Part shown: positions 18,223-28,913 of the stretch, piece by piece
Position numbering within the stretch: the stretch's first letter is position 1
Layout of the letters: each line of letters opens with the position of its first letter
NCBI GenBank assembly: GCA_006738865.1
Contig: AP019701.1
Span: 3,220,001-3,284,000, forward strand
Length of the DNA: 64,000 bases
Direction: 5' to 3'
Origin: Allostella sp. ATCC 35155
Lineage (GTDB): Bacteria > Pseudomonadota > Alphaproteobacteria > ATCC43930 > Allostellaceae
Notes under the pieces: model-generated
What the model saw: only the letters and a program-made list of their open reading frames with translations
What the model was told of the DNA's origin: nothing
Databases searched by the model: none
Program-made: the position numbers and the translations under genes

Positions 18223-18225
18223 ACC

Positions 18226-18251
18226 GCCTTTGATCAATCAAAATCAAAGGC
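18226..18251 (+). terminator. Hairpin downstream of tRNA-Glu
   Basis: GCCTTTGAT (18226-18234) and ATCAAAGGC (18243-18251) form a perfect 9-bp stem with an 8-base A-rich loop, 3 bases after the tRNA CCA end. Only two T follow, so it is a weak terminator or processing structure. The 257 bases after it (18252-18508) contain no convincing gene; short ORFs there lack coding character. Confidence 0.6.
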
Positions 18252-18508
18252 TTGGATGTCGATGGTGGCCTGCGGCGATATTCTCCGGCAGAACAGTCTG
18301 GTCGAGACCCTGAGAGGCCCGCATCAGGGTCAGCTGGTGAACGCGCCCCTGTTCAACGCGCCGTCGCAGGCTTGCTTCCAACCGGACGCGGGCCGGCCTC
18401 TAGGCACAGTGCTTGCGATCGGCGTGGCCCCGATCGTCCGCTCCCTCCGTACGATGCCGTCGCGGCGCTGCTTCCAGCCTTCCGGGATGGCAGCGATGGC
18501 CCTGAGGC

Positions 18509-19135
18509 CTATTGTGTCGCGGGCGCCGCCGGCGGAGCGGCCGGACGTGGCGCCGGGAGGCGCGGGATGACGCGGCGCGGCGCGGGCGGGCAGATTTCCC
18601 GCCGGGCGCGGTCGCGCATTTCGTGGGCGGGGGCATAGTTCGGGTCGATCCGCAGCGACTGGCGGTAATTGCCGAGCGCGGCGTTGCAGTTGCCCTGGAG
18701 GCGGAAGATCTCGGCGACCAGGAAGAAGGTCTCCGCCGTGGCGAGGCCGAGCTGGGAGACGCGGTCGAGCTGGACCTGGGCCTGCTGGAAGCGGCCGTCC
18801 TCGATGTAGAAGCGGGCGAGGACATGGCGTCGCGGCACGTCGGTCGGCGCCCGTTCGAGATAGGCGGTCATGGCGATCTCGGCCTGCGGCCGCCGGCCGA
18901 GGCCGCGCTCGGCGTCGCCGAGGCAGGCGAAGGCCATCGGCGACGGGTTCGGTTGCTCGGAGGCCTGGCGGCACTGCTCCGCCGCGCCGTTGTAGTCGCC
19001 GAGCCGCAACGCCGCCTGCCCCGCCTCCAGCGTCGACAGCGGCGGGGAGAAGACCGGCGGCGGCGTCTCGTCGGTCTCGCACCCCGCGACCGAAATGGCC
19101 AAGACCGCCAGCGCGGCCGCTCGCAACCCCTTCAT
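18509..19135 (-). CDS. TPR-repeat lipoprotein
   Basis: A 208-residue protein with a lipoprotein signal (lipobox SVAGC, Cys at about residue 19). Four or more TPR-like helix pairs follow ([81 protein letters not shown]), then a Pro/Ala-rich tail. It is probably an outer-membrane-anchored periplasmic scaffold; similar TPR lipoproteins work in pilus, secretion or envelope assembly. It is in the same direction as smpB, 46 bp downstream of it. Confidence 0.85.
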   Translation of the reverse strand: MKGLRAAALAVLAISVAGCETDETPPPVFSPPLSTLEAGQAALRLGDYNGAAEQCRQASEQPNPSPMAFACLGDAERGLGRRPQAEIAMTAYLERAPTDVPRRHVLARFYIEDGRFQQAQVQLDRVSQLGLATAETFFLVAEIFRLQGNCNAALGNYRQSLRIDPNYAPAHEMRDRARREICPPAPRRVIPRLPAPRPAAPPAAPATQ

Positions 19136-19181
19136 CGCTCCCCCTCAGCCTGTCTGCCGCCGGTCGTCGGGCGGCCCCCTC

Positions 19182-19658
19182 CTACAGCGTCTTCGATCGC
19201 AGGAGCCGCGCCTTGTCGCGGTTCCATTCCCGTTCCTTGATCGCGTGGCGCTTGTCGGCCATCTTCTTGCCGCGGGCAAGACCGAGTTGCACCTTGGCGA
19301 TGCCGCGATCGTTGAAATAGAACGCCATCGGCACCAGCGTCACGCCCTCGCGCTTCACCTGGCCCAGCAGCTTGCTCAGTTCCTTGCGATGGACCAGCAG
19401 CTTGCGTGGCCGCCGCGGCTCGTGATTGAAGCGGTTGGCACCGGGATACTCGGGAATGTGGGCGTTGAACAGGAACAGCTCGCCCCCCTGCTCGCCCGCA
19501 TGCGCCTCGGCGATGCTCGCCTGGCCGCGGCGCAGCGACTTGACCTCGCTGCCGAAGAGCACGAGGCCCGCCTCCAGCGTCTCGTCGATGTGATAGTCGA
19601 ACCGCGCCCGGCGGTTCTGCGCGACCTGCCGGGGCGCCGCCTCCTTGTTCGGTGCCAT
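19182..19658 (-). CDS. smpB: SsrA-binding protein SmpB
   Basis: A 158-residue SmpB with the conserved core: [27 protein letters not shown], and the basic C-terminal tail with [10 protein letters not shown] and [21 protein letters not shown] segments that enter the ribosomal A site. It brings tmRNA to stalled ribosomes for trans-translation. smpB directly downstream of dapA on the same strand is conserved in alphaproteobacteria. The tmRNA gene itself is not in the window. Confidence 0.97.
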   Translation of the reverse strand: MAPNKEAAPRQVAQNRRARFDYHIDETLEAGLVLFGSEVKSLRRGQASIAEAHAGEQGGELFLFNAHIPEYPGANRFNHEPRRPRKLLVHRKELSKLLGQVKREGVTLVPMAFYFNDRGIAKVQLGLARGKKMADKRHAIKEREWNRDKARLLRSKTL

Positions 19659-19719
19659 GATCCCACTCGCGCCCGGCCGCCGCCGCCCCTGCGGGCGACG
19701 GCTTCCGGCGCCTCAATGT

Positions 19720-20598
19720 TCAGTTCAGCAGGCCGGCGTTGGTCATCGCCGTCTTCACCTTGGCGCGCGTCGCATCCATGGTCGGCGCCAACGGCAGGCG
19801 GCAGTCCGCCAGCGACTTGCCGATCAGGCTCGCCGCATACTTCACCGGCCCCGGGCTGGTCTCCACGAACAGCGCCTCGTGCAGCGGCATCAGGCGACGG
19901 TTGATCTGCATCGCCGCCTGGACATCGCCCTTGTCCCAGGCCGCATGCATCTCCGACAGCATGCGCGGCGCGATGTTGGCCGTCACCGAGATGCAGCCGT
20001 CACCGCCCTGGGCGCGATAGGGCAGCGCCATGCCGTCGTCGCCCGACAGCTGCACCCACTTGTCGCCGATGGCGACCCGCTCCAGCAGCGGGCGCTGGAT
20101 GTCGCCCGTCGCGCACTTGACGCCGACGATGTTGGGCAGGCGCGCCAGCCGCTCCATCGTCTCGACGGTCATGTTGATCACGCTGCGGCCGGGGATGTTG
20201 TAGATGTAGATGGGCAGCTCGACCGCGTCGTGGATCGCCTTGTAATGGAGATAGAGCCCCTCCTGCGTCGGCTTGTTGTAGTAGGGCGTGACGATCAACG
20301 CGGCATCGGCGCCCGCCTTCTTCGCGTGCTTCGTCAGCCGGATCGCTTCCTCGGTCGAGTTCGACCCGGTGCCCGCCATCACCGGCACCTTGCTCGGCTT
20401 CGCCACCTCGATGCACAGCTCGATGACCCGGTCGTGCTCGGCGTGGCTCAGCGTCGGGGATTCCCCCGTCGTGCCGCAGGGGACGAGGCCGTTCGTGCCC
20501 TCGGCAATCTGCCAGGCCACGAAATCCTGGAACGCTTTCTCGTCCACCTTGCCATCGCGGAAAGGTGTCACGAGGGCGACCAGCGATCCCTTGAACAT
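19720..20598 (-). CDS. dapA: 4-hydroxy-tetrahydrodipicolinate synthase
   Basis: The 292-residue length and motifs fit DapA: LVALVTPF at the N-terminus, CGTTGE (pyruvate-binding Thr pair near residue 44), TPYYNKP with catalytic Tyr near residue 133, and the Schiff-base Lys in GVKCATGD near 161. It condenses pyruvate and aspartate semialdehyde, the first committed step of lysine and diaminopimelate synthesis. A GAAGGAGTT ribosome site precedes the ATG. Confidence 0.97.
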   Translation of the reverse strand: MFKGSLVALVTPFRDGKVDEKAFQDFVAWQIAEGTNGLVPCGTTGESPTLSHAEHDRVIELCIEVAKPSKVPVMAGTGSNSTEEAIRLTKHAKKAGADAALIVTPYYNKPTQEGLYLHYKAIHDAVELPIYIYNIPGRSVINMTVETMERLARLPNIVGVKCATGDIQRPLLERVAIGDKWVQLSGDDGMALPYRAQGGDGCISVTANIAPRMLSEMHAAWDKGDVQAAMQINRRLMPLHEALFVETSPGPVKYAASLIGKSLADCRLPLAPTMDATRAKVKTAMTNAGLLN

Positions 20599-20681
20599 GG
20601 CGAACTCCTTCGATCTCGCGCGGCCCTTCGGGGCACGCCGCGGCCGGCGACGATACAGGGCCGGGCGCGGCGCGGCAACGG

Positions 20682-21050
20682 TCAGCTGCCGAGCGGCAGC
20701 ACCCGTAGCCGGATGCGATCACCGTCGAGGCTGACGATCGCGCCGGCGAGCAGTTCTGCCCCGACCGTCGAGAGTGCGGCACGAACGATCGGGCCGAGTG
20801 CCTCCGGAGTGAGTGGCCCGGATCGCACCAGCAGCACGCTCGGACCACCGGCCCCGGTCGCGGCGAGGATCGCAGGAAAGTCGAGGTCGGAGGTCATGAC
20901 GATGCAGGCGTTGTCGCTCGCCCAGGCCATCAACTCGCGGTCGGTCGCTCCTGGCGCCCCCACGGCACTCCAATGGACGCTCTCGATGCCCACGCTACTC
21001 ATGTAGCCCACCCAGCGCGGAGACAGATTCATGTCGAGGAGGACGCGCAT
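20682..21050 (-). CDS. DUF5615-family PIN-like protein (toxin-like)
   Basis: A 122-residue protein with the DUF5615/Mut7-C-like start: MRVLLDMNLSPRW, with the conserved Asp in LLDxNL, then GATDRELMAWASDNACIVMTSDLDF carrying acidic residues of the PIN-type active site. Families of this kind are predicted RNases. Its ATG overlaps the stop codon of the DUF433 gene (TGATG), so the two are translationally coupled, as in VapBC-like toxin-antitoxin pairs. Toxicity is inferred, not shown. Confidence 0.85.
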   Translation of the reverse strand: MRVLLDMNLSPRWVGYMSSVGIESVHWSAVGAPGATDRELMAWASDNACIVMTSDLDFPAILAATGAGGPSVLLVRSGPLTPEALGPIVRAALSTVGAELLAGAIVSLDGDRIRLRVLPLGS

Positions 21051-21283
21051 CAGGAAATGTCGACGAGTTCGACCTCTCGCTCTTGCATCCTCCATGCGGC
21101 GAAGCGCAACGCCTCCAGAACGTCCTCACGCTCGATATAGGGATAGTCGGCCAGGACATCGTCGATCGAGCGGCCGGCGCCGATCTGGCCGACGATTGCG
21201 CCAACCGTCACGCGGCGACCACGGATGCATGGCTTCCCGCCCATCACGGACGGATCCTGCGCAATGCGGGGAAAGGGGCTCAT
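21050..21283 (-). CDS. DUF433-family protein (antitoxin-like)
   Basis: A 77-residue DUF433 protein: ITxDPxVMGGKPCIRGxRVTV signature at about residues 5-27, followed by a helical part with DVLADYPYIEREDVLEALRFAA. DUF433 proteins often precede a DUF5615 gene and are thought to be the antitoxin. AAGGA lies 6 bases before the ATG at 21283. The pair sits between dapA and malate synthase, both metabolic genes, and looks like an insertion of accessory DNA. Confidence 0.87.
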   Translation of the reverse strand: MSPFPRIAQDPSVMGGKPCIRGRRVTVGAIVGQIGAGRSIDDVLADYPYIEREDVLEALRFAAWRMQEREVELVDIS

Positions 21284-21341
21284 GGCCGTTCCTTGGCTGG
21301 GCACGAACCCCATTCTGCCCGTCATGCAGTCGGATGTCCCG

Positions 21342-22940
21342 TCAATCCACCATGTCGTACGCCGGCAGCGTCAGGAACTCCTCGAACTCATCGGCCTCGA
21401 CGAGGCGCGTGAACAGCGCGGCGGCATCGTCGTAGCGGCCGGCGCCGAAGCGTTCGACGCCGATCTGCTGGGCGGTCTTGACCAGTTCCTGCTCGACGAT
21501 GATGCGGCAGAGCTGGGCGTCGATCGGGCGGCCGTCGTCGAGCTTCGCACCGTGGTGGATCTGCTGCCAGACCTGGGCGCGGCTGATCTCGGCCGTGGCG
21601 GCGTCCTCCATCAGGTTGTAGAGCGGCACGCAGCCGATGCCGCGCAGCCATGCCTCGATATAGCCGATGCCGACATTGATGTTCTGGCGCAGCCCGGCCT
21701 CGGTGATCGGCCCCTCCGGCACCCGCAGCAGGTCCTCGGCGGTGACGTGCACGTCCTGGCGCTGGCGGGCGATCTGGTTCGCCTCGGTCATGACGCGGTC
21801 GAAGATCTCCTTGGCGATCGGCACGAGGCCCGGATGGGCGACCCAGGTGCCGTCATGCCCGTCGCCCGCCTCGCGCTCCTTGTCGGCGCGGACCTTGGCC
21901 ATCGCCGCCTCGTTCGCCTCGGGGTCGTTGCGGATCGGAATCTGCGCCGCCATGCCGCCCATCGCATGGACCTTGCGGCGATGGCAGGTCTTGATGACGA
22001 GCAGGCTGTAGGAGCGCAGGAAATGCGTGGTCATGGTGACCAGCCCGCGGTCCGGCAGCATGGCGTTGGGATCGTTACGGAACTTCTTGATGAAGCTGAA
22101 GATGTAGTCCCAGCGGCCGCAGTTGAGGCCGGCCGAGTGGTCGCGCAGTTCCCACAGGATCTCGTCGACCTCGAAGGTGGCGAGGATCGTCTCGATCAGG
22201 ACCGTCGCCTTGATCGTGCCCTTGGGGATGCCGAGCGCGGCCTGGGCATGGACGAAGACGTCGTTCCAGAGGCGTGCCTCCAGGTGCGATTCCATCTTCG
22301 GCAGATAGAAATAGGGCCCGCTGCCGTTGGCGAGGAGCTGCCTGGCGTTGTGGAAGAAGTAGAGGCCGAAATCGAACAGCGAGCCCGACATGACCTCGCC
22401 GTCGACCAGGACGTGCTTCTCGACGAGGTGCCAGCCGCGGGCGCGCACGAAGAGGACGGCGCGCTTCTCGTTCAGCTTGTAGTGCCGGCCGTTCGCGGGG
22501 TCGTCATAGGTGATGGTGCCGGCGTTCGCATCGCGCAGGTTGATCTGGCCTTCCACCATGTTGGCCCAGGTCGGCGTGCTCGCATCCTCGAAATCCGCCA
22601 TAAAGACGCTGGCGCCGCAGTTGAGCGCGTTGATGATCATCTTGCGGTCGACCGGGCCGGTGATCTCGACCCGGCGGTCCTGGATGTCGGCCGGCAGGGG
22701 CGCCACCGTCCAGTCGGCGTCGCGGATCGACTTCGTCTCCGCCAGGAAGTCCGGCTTCCAGCCGGCATCGAGCTTGGCCTGGACCTCGCGGCGCTTGGCC
22801 AGCAGCTCGCGGCGGCGGGCGCCGAAGCGGCGCTCCAGGTCGGCCACGAACGCCACGGCCTCGGCGGTCAGCACGGTTTCGAAGCCGGGCTGCATCGCCC
22901 CCGTGATCGTGACGCCGGAAACGCCTGCGAAATTCTCCAT
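21342..22940 (-). CDS. aceB: Malate synthase A
   Basis: A 532-residue AceB-type malate synthase: catalytic-loop region [20 protein letters not shown], the acetyl-CoA/glyoxylate site [41 protein letters not shown], and the [13 protein letters not shown] motif. It joins glyoxylate and acetyl-CoA to malate in the glyoxylate bypass. The start at 22940 has GAGGAG before it and gives the usual length; a longer frame has no support. No isocitrate lyase gene of the AceA type lies in the window. Confidence 0.96.
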   Translation of the reverse strand: MENFAGVSGVTITGAMQPGFETVLTAEAVAFVADLERRFGARRRELLAKRREVQAKLDAGWKPDFLAETKSIRDADWTVAPLPADIQDRRVEITGPVDRKMIINALNCGASVFMADFEDASTPTWANMVEGQINLRDANAGTITYDDPANGRHYKLNEKRAVLFVRARGWHLVEKHVLVDGEVMSGSLFDFGLYFFHNARQLLANGSGPYFYLPKMESHLEARLWNDVFVHAQAALGIPKGTIKATVLIETILATFEVDEILWELRDHSAGLNCGRWDYIFSFIKKFRNDPNAMLPDRGLVTMTTHFLRSYSLLVIKTCHRRKVHAMGGMAAQIPIRNDPEANEAAMAKVRADKEREAGDGHDGTWVAHPGLVPIAKEIFDRVMTEANQIARQRQDVHVTAEDLLRVPEGPITEAGLRQNINVGIGYIEAWLRGIGCVPLYNLMEDAATAEISRAQVWQQIHHGAKLDDGRPIDAQLCRIIVEQELVKTAQQIGVERFGAGRYDDAAALFTRLVEADEFEEFLTLPAYDMVD

Positions 22941-23071
22941 CCCCAAACTCCTCGTGATTGTCGCCGATACCGCGCGGCCGGGCAGCGAATTGTCGGAAAG
23001 CCGGCCGGTTGTGCCGCCCGACGCCCGGATCGTCAAGGCTGGCGGCCGCCGTTATGTTAACAATCCCGCCG

Positions 23072-23407
23072 ATGGAACCCCGCCTCAAGAGCCGCCTGCG
23101 CGTCGCGGCCGAAATCCGCCGCTGCGACGCCACCGGCATCGCCGCGGCCGTCCTGCGCCGCGGCGACCCCGACGCCGGCGCCATCCTGCTGAAGGTCAAC
23201 CGCTTCGCCGCCGGCTGCCGGATCTTCACCGGCGGCTGGGGGCCGGACGGCGAGCGGATGTGGCATGCCGGTACCGGCCCCGACCCGGTGCCGGAGGCCG
23301 ACGCCGATGCCTATGTCGAACGCCAGCGCGACCGCGACCCCGACCTCTGGGTGGTCGAGATCGAGGATCCGCACGCCCGCTACGAGCCCGGCGAGGGCTC
23401 GGCCTGA
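23072..23407 (+). CDS. DUF1491 family protein
   Basis: A 111-residue protein matching the DUF1491 pattern: MEPRLKSRLRVAAEIRRCD start, AAVLRRGDPDAGAILLKVNR, a Gly/Trp-rich turn, and RDRDPDLWVVEIEDP near the C-terminus. The family is restricted to alphaproteobacteria and has no known function. ATG 23054 would add six residues. It is divergent from malate synthase. Its stop codon falls in a short tandem repeat at 23403-23426. Confidence 0.87.
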   Translation: MEPRLKSRLRVAAEIRRCDATGIAAAVLRRGDPDAGAILLKVNRFAAGCRIFTGGWGPDGERMWHAGTGPDPVPEADADAYVERQRDRDPDLWVVEIEDPHARYEPGEGSA

Positions 23408-23426
23408 CCGCCTGACCGCCTGACCG
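23403..23426. repeat. Three tandem copies of an 8-bp unit at the DUF1491 stop codon
   Basis: CCTGACCG is repeated three times exactly, with a degenerate fourth copy (CCTGCCCG) up to 23434. The stop codon TGA (23405-23407) lies in the first copy. Confidence 0.8.
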
Positions 23427-23446
23427 CCTGCCCGACTGTCCGCCGG

Positions 23447-24355
23447 CTATCCCCCCGCGGCCGCGAGCCGGCAATGGACGCGGTTCCATTCCAGACCGCC
23501 GCGCACGACCACCTCGAGCCGGGCATCGGCGTGGCGGCAGTCGCGATAGCCCTCCTTGCGCATCACCATCGTCCGCATCGCCGATGCGGGCAGGTTGCGC
23601 ACGCCGACCTCGGTCGCGATCGGATCCCCCAGCCCCGCGAACGCCACCGTCGCCCCGGCGGGCGTGCTGGAGAAGAGCCAGCGCGCGCCGAGATCGGTAC
23701 CGAGCCCGACCGGCAGCACCGGCGGACCGGAGGCGGCGTCGGGCACGAAGCCGGAACCCGGCCGGAAGACGAGGATCGGCGCGCCCAGGGGTGCCGTCTG
23801 CCGGCGCCGGGCGCTCGCCTGGTGCGAGCGGATGGCGCGGGCCAGACTGCCGCCGGCGCTCGCCACCCGCAGCGGCGGCACGAACATCCGGCCGCGCCGG
23901 TCGGCGACATCCGCGGCGGTCTCGCCCTTCTCCTGCCGGAGCGCGGACCGGACCAGCTCCAGCGGAATCCGGAGCGCGATCACCGGCATTTCCCCCGTCG
24001 GCTCGGGCACCGCCACCAGCGCCTGCCGGCGATCGAACAGGAGGAAGGTGCCGTCGTCCGCACGCCGGAGCGTCAGGATCCCGGTCGCACCGTCCACCGC
24101 GTCGAGGCTGATCCCGCGGCGCAGGGCGCTGGCCTCGACCGGCACGAAGCCCGGCACCGGATAGCGGCGAACATAGTCGGGATGCGCGACCAGCCCGCGG
24201 CGGCGACCTTCGCGCAGGGCCGCCGCCTCGCCCGCGAGCGCCCGGTCCGTCGCCGCGATCGAGAGTGCCAGCCAGAAGGACTCTTCCGCCGCCGCGGCCC
24301 GGTCGGCAGGCGCCGTCAGCAACACCAGCGCCACGGCGAGCGCGCGCAGCCTCAT
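23447..24355 (-). CDS. Hypothetical exported protein with PEGA-like C-terminal domain
   Basis: A 302-residue protein with a signal peptide (to about residue 23). The middle (about 30-200) is not recognised; it contains a helical region and short strands. Residues about 232-295 (WLFSSTPAGATVAFAGLGDP and VMRKEGYRDC) resemble a PEGA-type beta domain, in which a 'sTPxGAxV...G' turn and 'kxGY' motif are typical. Its start overlaps the stop of the upstream membrane protein gene (ATGA), so the two are co-expressed. Confidence 0.7.
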   Translation of the reverse strand: MRLRALAVALVLLTAPADRAAAAEESFWLALSIAATDRALAGEAAALREGRRRGLVAHPDYVRRYPVPGFVPVEASALRRGISLDAVDGATGILTLRRADDGTFLLFDRRQALVAVPEPTGEMPVIALRIPLELVRSALRQEKGETAADVADRRGRMFVPPLRVASAGGSLARAIRSHQASARRRQTAPLGAPILVFRPGSGFVPDAASGPPVLPVGLGTDLGARWLFSSTPAGATVAFAGLGDPIATEVGVRNLPASAMRTMVMRKEGYRDCRHADARLEVVVRGGLEWNRVHCRLAAAGG

Positions 24356-24933
24356 GCCTCCCCCTCCTCCGAGCGCAGGACCAGATAGACGAGCGCGAAG
24401 GCGGCCACGACCGCGACCAGCAGCGTCGCGGACTGCCAGTTCAGCGCCGGCTCGATGCGCTCGATGCTGACGCGATCGAACTGAAGCTGCGCCAGGAGCG
24501 CCAGCTTGGCCTTGCCGCCGAAGAAGACCGACAGGACCGACGCCACGAGGAACACTGCCCCCGGGACCGCCTTCGTCGCCGCCGGACAGCGCCGCCCCTC
24601 CCGGTCGGCGTTGAGCGCGAAGCCGACGACGACGAAGAGCGCGAGGCAGATGTTGACGTGAGTGTCGACGAAGCTGGTCAGCACCTGGCCGATGGTCTGG
24701 CCGTAGGCGCCCTTGTCGAAGCGCGGATCGCCGATGATCGGCCCCCCGAGGGGGTCCGGCAGCAGGAGGTCGGACAGCAGGAAAATGACCAGCCCGCCGG
24801 CGCCGAGCGCCGCCAGCAGCAACAGTCCGGGCAGCCGCCCGCGCCAATGCTGCGGACGGGCGCGCGGATCATCCGGGCAAGCGGGCGGGTTCTGCACCGG
24901 CACGGCCCCTCGGCGTCGGTCGTTCGCGGGCAT
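24352..24933 (-). CDS. Hypothetical four-helix membrane protein
   Basis: A 193-residue protein with a polar Arg/Pro-rich N-terminus and four hydrophobic segments (about residues 35-58, 93-112, 125-145, 168-188). The loop after the first helix has a Pro/Gly/Asp-rich sequence (DLLLPDPLGGPIIGDPRFD). No family is recognised. It is translationally coupled by an ATGA overlap to the exported protein downstream, which suggests the two work together at the membrane. Confidence 0.7.
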   Translation of the reverse strand: MPANDRRRGAVPVQNPPACPDDPRARPQHWRGRLPGLLLLAALGAGGLVIFLLSDLLLPDPLGGPIIGDPRFDKGAYGQTIGQVLTSFVDTHVNICLALFVVVGFALNADREGRRCPAATKAVPGAVFLVASVLSVFFGGKAKLALLAQLQFDRVSIERIEPALNWQSATLLVAVVAAFALVYLVLRSEEGEA

Positions 24934-24988
24934 GGTGCCACGACCGCGGGGCCCCCGCCAGCCCACCGCCGCCGACCGCGAGCGCGTG

Positions 24989-26410
<1,422 letters not shown>

Positions 26411-26491
26411 GGCTGTTCTCTCCCGGGCTTGCTCGTGGCAAAGAAATGGGGAGCAGCGAGAACGGCTGCGAGCGATTTTCACCGAAAAGAA

Positions 26492-27325
26492 ATGCGCCGA
26501 TCCGTACTCGCCCTCGCATTCATGGCCCTGGCCCTGTTGCCGGCCCCCTCCATGGCATGGACGCTGTTCTTCGAGGCCGTGCCGGTGGCCGGCTACACGC
26601 TGCCGGGGCTCGTCAACGCCCCCTATGGCGAGCGGCTGGCGCTGACGCGCGCGGCCGTGGACGGGGTGGTGCCGCAGGTCGCCGCTTCGCTCGGCCTCGC
26701 CGGCAAGATGTCGCCGGTCGCGATCGGCCCGTGCGGCACGCGGATGGTGACCCAGCCCGCCATGCGCGCCGATGTCGCGGCCGACCGCACCGCCGCCCAC
26801 AATCTCGCTGCGGCGCTGGGCTACGTCTTCCGCCAGTCGGTCGTGCTCGCGGCCGATTTCGACGATGTGCGCGGCGGGAGCGCCTATGCCGTCGTCGGCC
26901 TGCAGTCAGGACCGGTCGATGCCGCGCTGGCGCATCGCTTCTACATCCATGCCGCGGCGGCCGAACCGACACTGATCCGCGGCTATGGCGCGCTGGCCGA
27001 GGGCCTGATCTTCTTCCACTTGGGTCGGGAGGAGCCGGAACAGTTTGCGGCCGCCATGCGCCGCGCGATCGAGAGCTTCGACGAGCCCGGTGTCCGCTTC
27101 GTGCGGCTGGGGCGCGCGCGCGTCGACCTCATCATGAACGACTGGCAGGCCGACCCCGAGGGCGGCGCCTATCGCCAGCGCTTCAGCCCATCGCTGGTCG
27201 GCCTGCTCGATCAGGCGATGGGGCGCAACCAGGCGCTGATCGACCGCCTCGCGGAACGCTTCCGCTGGCGGCCGCCGCCCGTCTCGCGCGAGGCCGAGCC
27301 GCAGGCCACCAGCCACGGCCCGTGA
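26492..27325 (+). CDS. Hypothetical exported protein
   Basis: A 277-residue protein with a clear signal peptide (cleavage probably after PAPSMA, about residue 21). The mature part is mixed alpha/beta with no known motif; it begins [19 protein letters not shown] and has a helical C-terminal region ([20 protein letters not shown]). A polar tail rich in Pro and Glu ends it. The start was chosen from the signal peptide; upstream sequence in the same frame runs through fumC and is not coding. Confidence 0.7.
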   Translation: MRRSVLALAFMALALLPAPSMAWTLFFEAVPVAGYTLPGLVNAPYGERLALTRAAVDGVVPQVAASLGLAGKMSPVAIGPCGTRMVTQPAMRADVAADRTAAHNLAAALGYVFRQSVVLAADFDDVRGGSAYAVVGLQSGPVDAALAHRFYIHAAAAEPTLIRGYGALAEGLIFFHLGREEPEQFAAAMRRAIESFDEPGVRFVRLGRARVDLIMNDWQADPEGGAYRQRFSPSLVGLLDQAMGRNQALIDRLAERFRWRPPPVSREAEPQATSHGP

Positions 27326-27337
27326 CGGCGCGCCGGG

Positions 27338-28156
27338 CTATGCCCGGGGCGCGTGCAGGCGGTTGAGGTCGGCGTAGGCCATCGCCCGCCGCGTGACGGC
27401 ATCGCTGTCGCCCGCGGCGAGGAAGGACCGGGCCAGTTCCGCCGCCTCGGTCAGCACGCTCTGCGCGATGGCGCCGCCGGCGCTGAGCCGCCGGGCGCCG
27501 AGTTCGCGCAGGCGGGCGGCCGGGGGCACCCCCGGCTGCGCCATGATGTTGAGCGGCAGGGGCGTGCCGGCCGCGATCATCGCGATATCGTCCGGCAGCT
27601 TGGCGCCCGGCACGAACAGCCCGTCGGCGCCAGCGGCCTGATAGATCGCGGCCCGCCGCAGCACCTCGCCGACCTGCTCGCCGGCCGGGGCCAGGCCGCG
27701 CAGGAAGACATCGGTGCGTGCATTGACGAAGACCCGCACACCGGCCGCGGCGGCAGCCTCGCGCGCCGCCGCGATCTTGGCCGCGAAGCGCTGCGGATCG
27801 CCGGTTCCGTCCTCCAGGTTGATGCCGACGGCACCGGCGGCGATGACCTCGCCGACCAGCCGGCCGACCGCCACCGGATCGTCGGAGAACCCGCCCTCGA
27901 TGTCGGTCGTGAGCGGCACCCGGACGACGCGGGCCATGTCGGCGATGGTCGCGAGCAGCGTCGGGATCGGCAGCGCGTGGCCGTCGCCATAGCCGCGCGC
28001 CCAGGAGACGCCCGAACTCGTCGTCGCGACCGCGGGGGCTCCCAGGCTCTCGATCAGCCGGGCGCTGCCGGCATCCCAGGCATTGGCCAGGATCAGGAAC
28101 TGCCCCGGCGCATGGAGCGCATGGAGGGCTTCGGCCTGGGCTTCAAGATCGCGCAT
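27338..28156 (-). CDS. Isocitrate lyase/PEP mutase family enzyme
   Basis: A 272-residue TIM-barrel protein of the ICL/PEPM superfamily: LILANAWDAGSARL start, VPLTTDIEGGFSDD (Mg-binding Asp/Glu near residue 88), GINLEDGTGDP near 115, VNARTDVFLRG near 150. It lacks the Cys-containing KKCGH loop of true isocitrate lyase, so it is likelier to be a carboxyphosphonoenolpyruvate- or oxaloacetate-type lyase; the reaction is unknown. It is downstream of the SDR gene, in the same run as the HxlR regulator. Confidence 0.88.
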   Translation of the reverse strand: MRDLEAQAEALHALHAPGQFLILANAWDAGSARLIESLGAPAVATTSSGVSWARGYGDGHALPIPTLLATIADMARVVRVPLTTDIEGGFSDDPVAVGRLVGEVIAAGAVGINLEDGTGDPQRFAAKIAAAREAAAAAGVRVFVNARTDVFLRGLAPAGEQVGEVLRRAAIYQAAGADGLFVPGAKLPDDIAMIAAGTPLPLNIMAQPGVPPAARLRELGARRLSAGGAIAQSVLTEAAELARSFLAAGDSDAVTRRAMAYADLNRLHAPRA

Positions 28157-28172
28157 GGCGCTGCTCCCCGTT

Positions 28173-28913
28173 TCAGAAGGTCTCTTTGTAGGGCCGCAGG
28201 TCGATCTCCTGCGTCCAGGCGGAGCGCGGCTGGCAATGGATCTGCCAGTAGGTCTCGGCCAGCGGCTCGATGGCGATGAGCCCGTGCTCTCCCGCCTCCG
28301 CCGCGCGCGCCGGATTGCGCGACAGCAGCCGTTCGCCGGCGATGCCGCCATCGACGACGACATGGGCGACGTGCAGACCGGCCGGACCGAACTCGCGCGC
28401 CATGCTCTGCGCGACCATGCGCAGCCCCGCCTTGGCGGCCGCGAACTGGGCGAAGCCCGCCTTGCCGCGCAGGCTGGCCGAGGCGCCCGTGAAGATCACC
28501 GTGCCGCGGCCGAGCGGCACCATGCGCCGCGCCGCCTCACGCCCGACCAGGAAGCCCGCAAAGCAGCCGACCCGCCAGAAATCCTCGAAGAGGGCCGCCT
28601 CGACCTCGCGGAACGGGACATGGCGGTTGTTGCCGGTGTTGGAGACGACGAGGTCGACCGGGTCCAACCCCGGGCCCGGCGCGGCGGCGCGCTCGAACAG
28701 CCGCACGACATCCTCCTCCCGCGTCGCATCGGTCACGACCGGCTCGGCAGACCCGCCGGCATCGGCGATCGTCCGCGCGACCGCGGCGATCTTGGCCTCC
28801 GTGCGGCCCGCGACCAGGACATGATGGCCCGCCGCGGCGAAGCGCCGGCACAGCGCCGCCCCCAGGCCCTGTGCGGCACCAACCCCGACGACGACGGCAA
28901 CCGGCTTAGCCAT
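28173..28913 (-). CDS. Short-chain dehydrogenase/reductase-like protein lacking the catalytic Tyr
   Basis: A 246-residue SDR with a Rossmann start (VAVVVGVGAAQGLGAAL, a variant of TGxxxGxG) and the NxG-type motif as SNTGNN near residue 92. At the YxxxK site the sequence reads FAAAK within GFAQFAAAKAGLR, so Phe stands where Tyr is expected; the Lys is kept and a Ser lies upstream (TGASASLRG). It may be a reductase with altered chemistry or a non-catalytic binding protein. It overlaps the end of the HxlR gene by 8 bases. Confidence 0.85.
   Translation of the reverse strand: MAKPVAVVVGVGAAQGLGAALCRRFAAAGHHVLVAGRTEAKIAAVARTIADAGGSAEPVVTDATREEDVVRLFERAAAPGPGLDPVDLVVSNTGNNRHVPFREVEAALFEDFWRVGCFAGFLVGREAARRMVPLGRGTVIFTGASASLRGKAGFAQFAAAKAGLRMVAQSMAREFGPAGLHVAHVVVDGGIAGERLLSRNPARAAEAGEHGLIAIEPLAETYWQIHCQPRSAWTQEIDLRPYKETF

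Noticed and set aside
18226-18251. Hairpin after the tRNA considered as an attachment site
   Set aside because: An att site would need a second copy of the tRNA 3' end in the window; none is seen.
18256-18570. A 104-codon plus-strand ORF downstream of tRNA-Glu, considered as an integrase remnant or mobile-element trace
   Set aside because: No integrase motif, no copy of the tRNA 3' end further on, and it overlaps the TPR lipoprotein gene. I see no evidence of an integrated element at this tRNA.
21225-23060. A 611-codon plus-strand frame
   Set aside because: It is antisense to malate synthase, whose motifs are complete.
23403-23426. Short repeats considered as a CRISPR start
   Set aside because: The unit is 8 bp with no spacers and no cas gene anywhere in the window.
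27338-28156. PEP-mutase-family gene considered as the missing isocitrate lyase partner of malate synthase
   Set aside because: It lacks the catalytic Cys loop of AceA-type isocitrate lyase and is too short.
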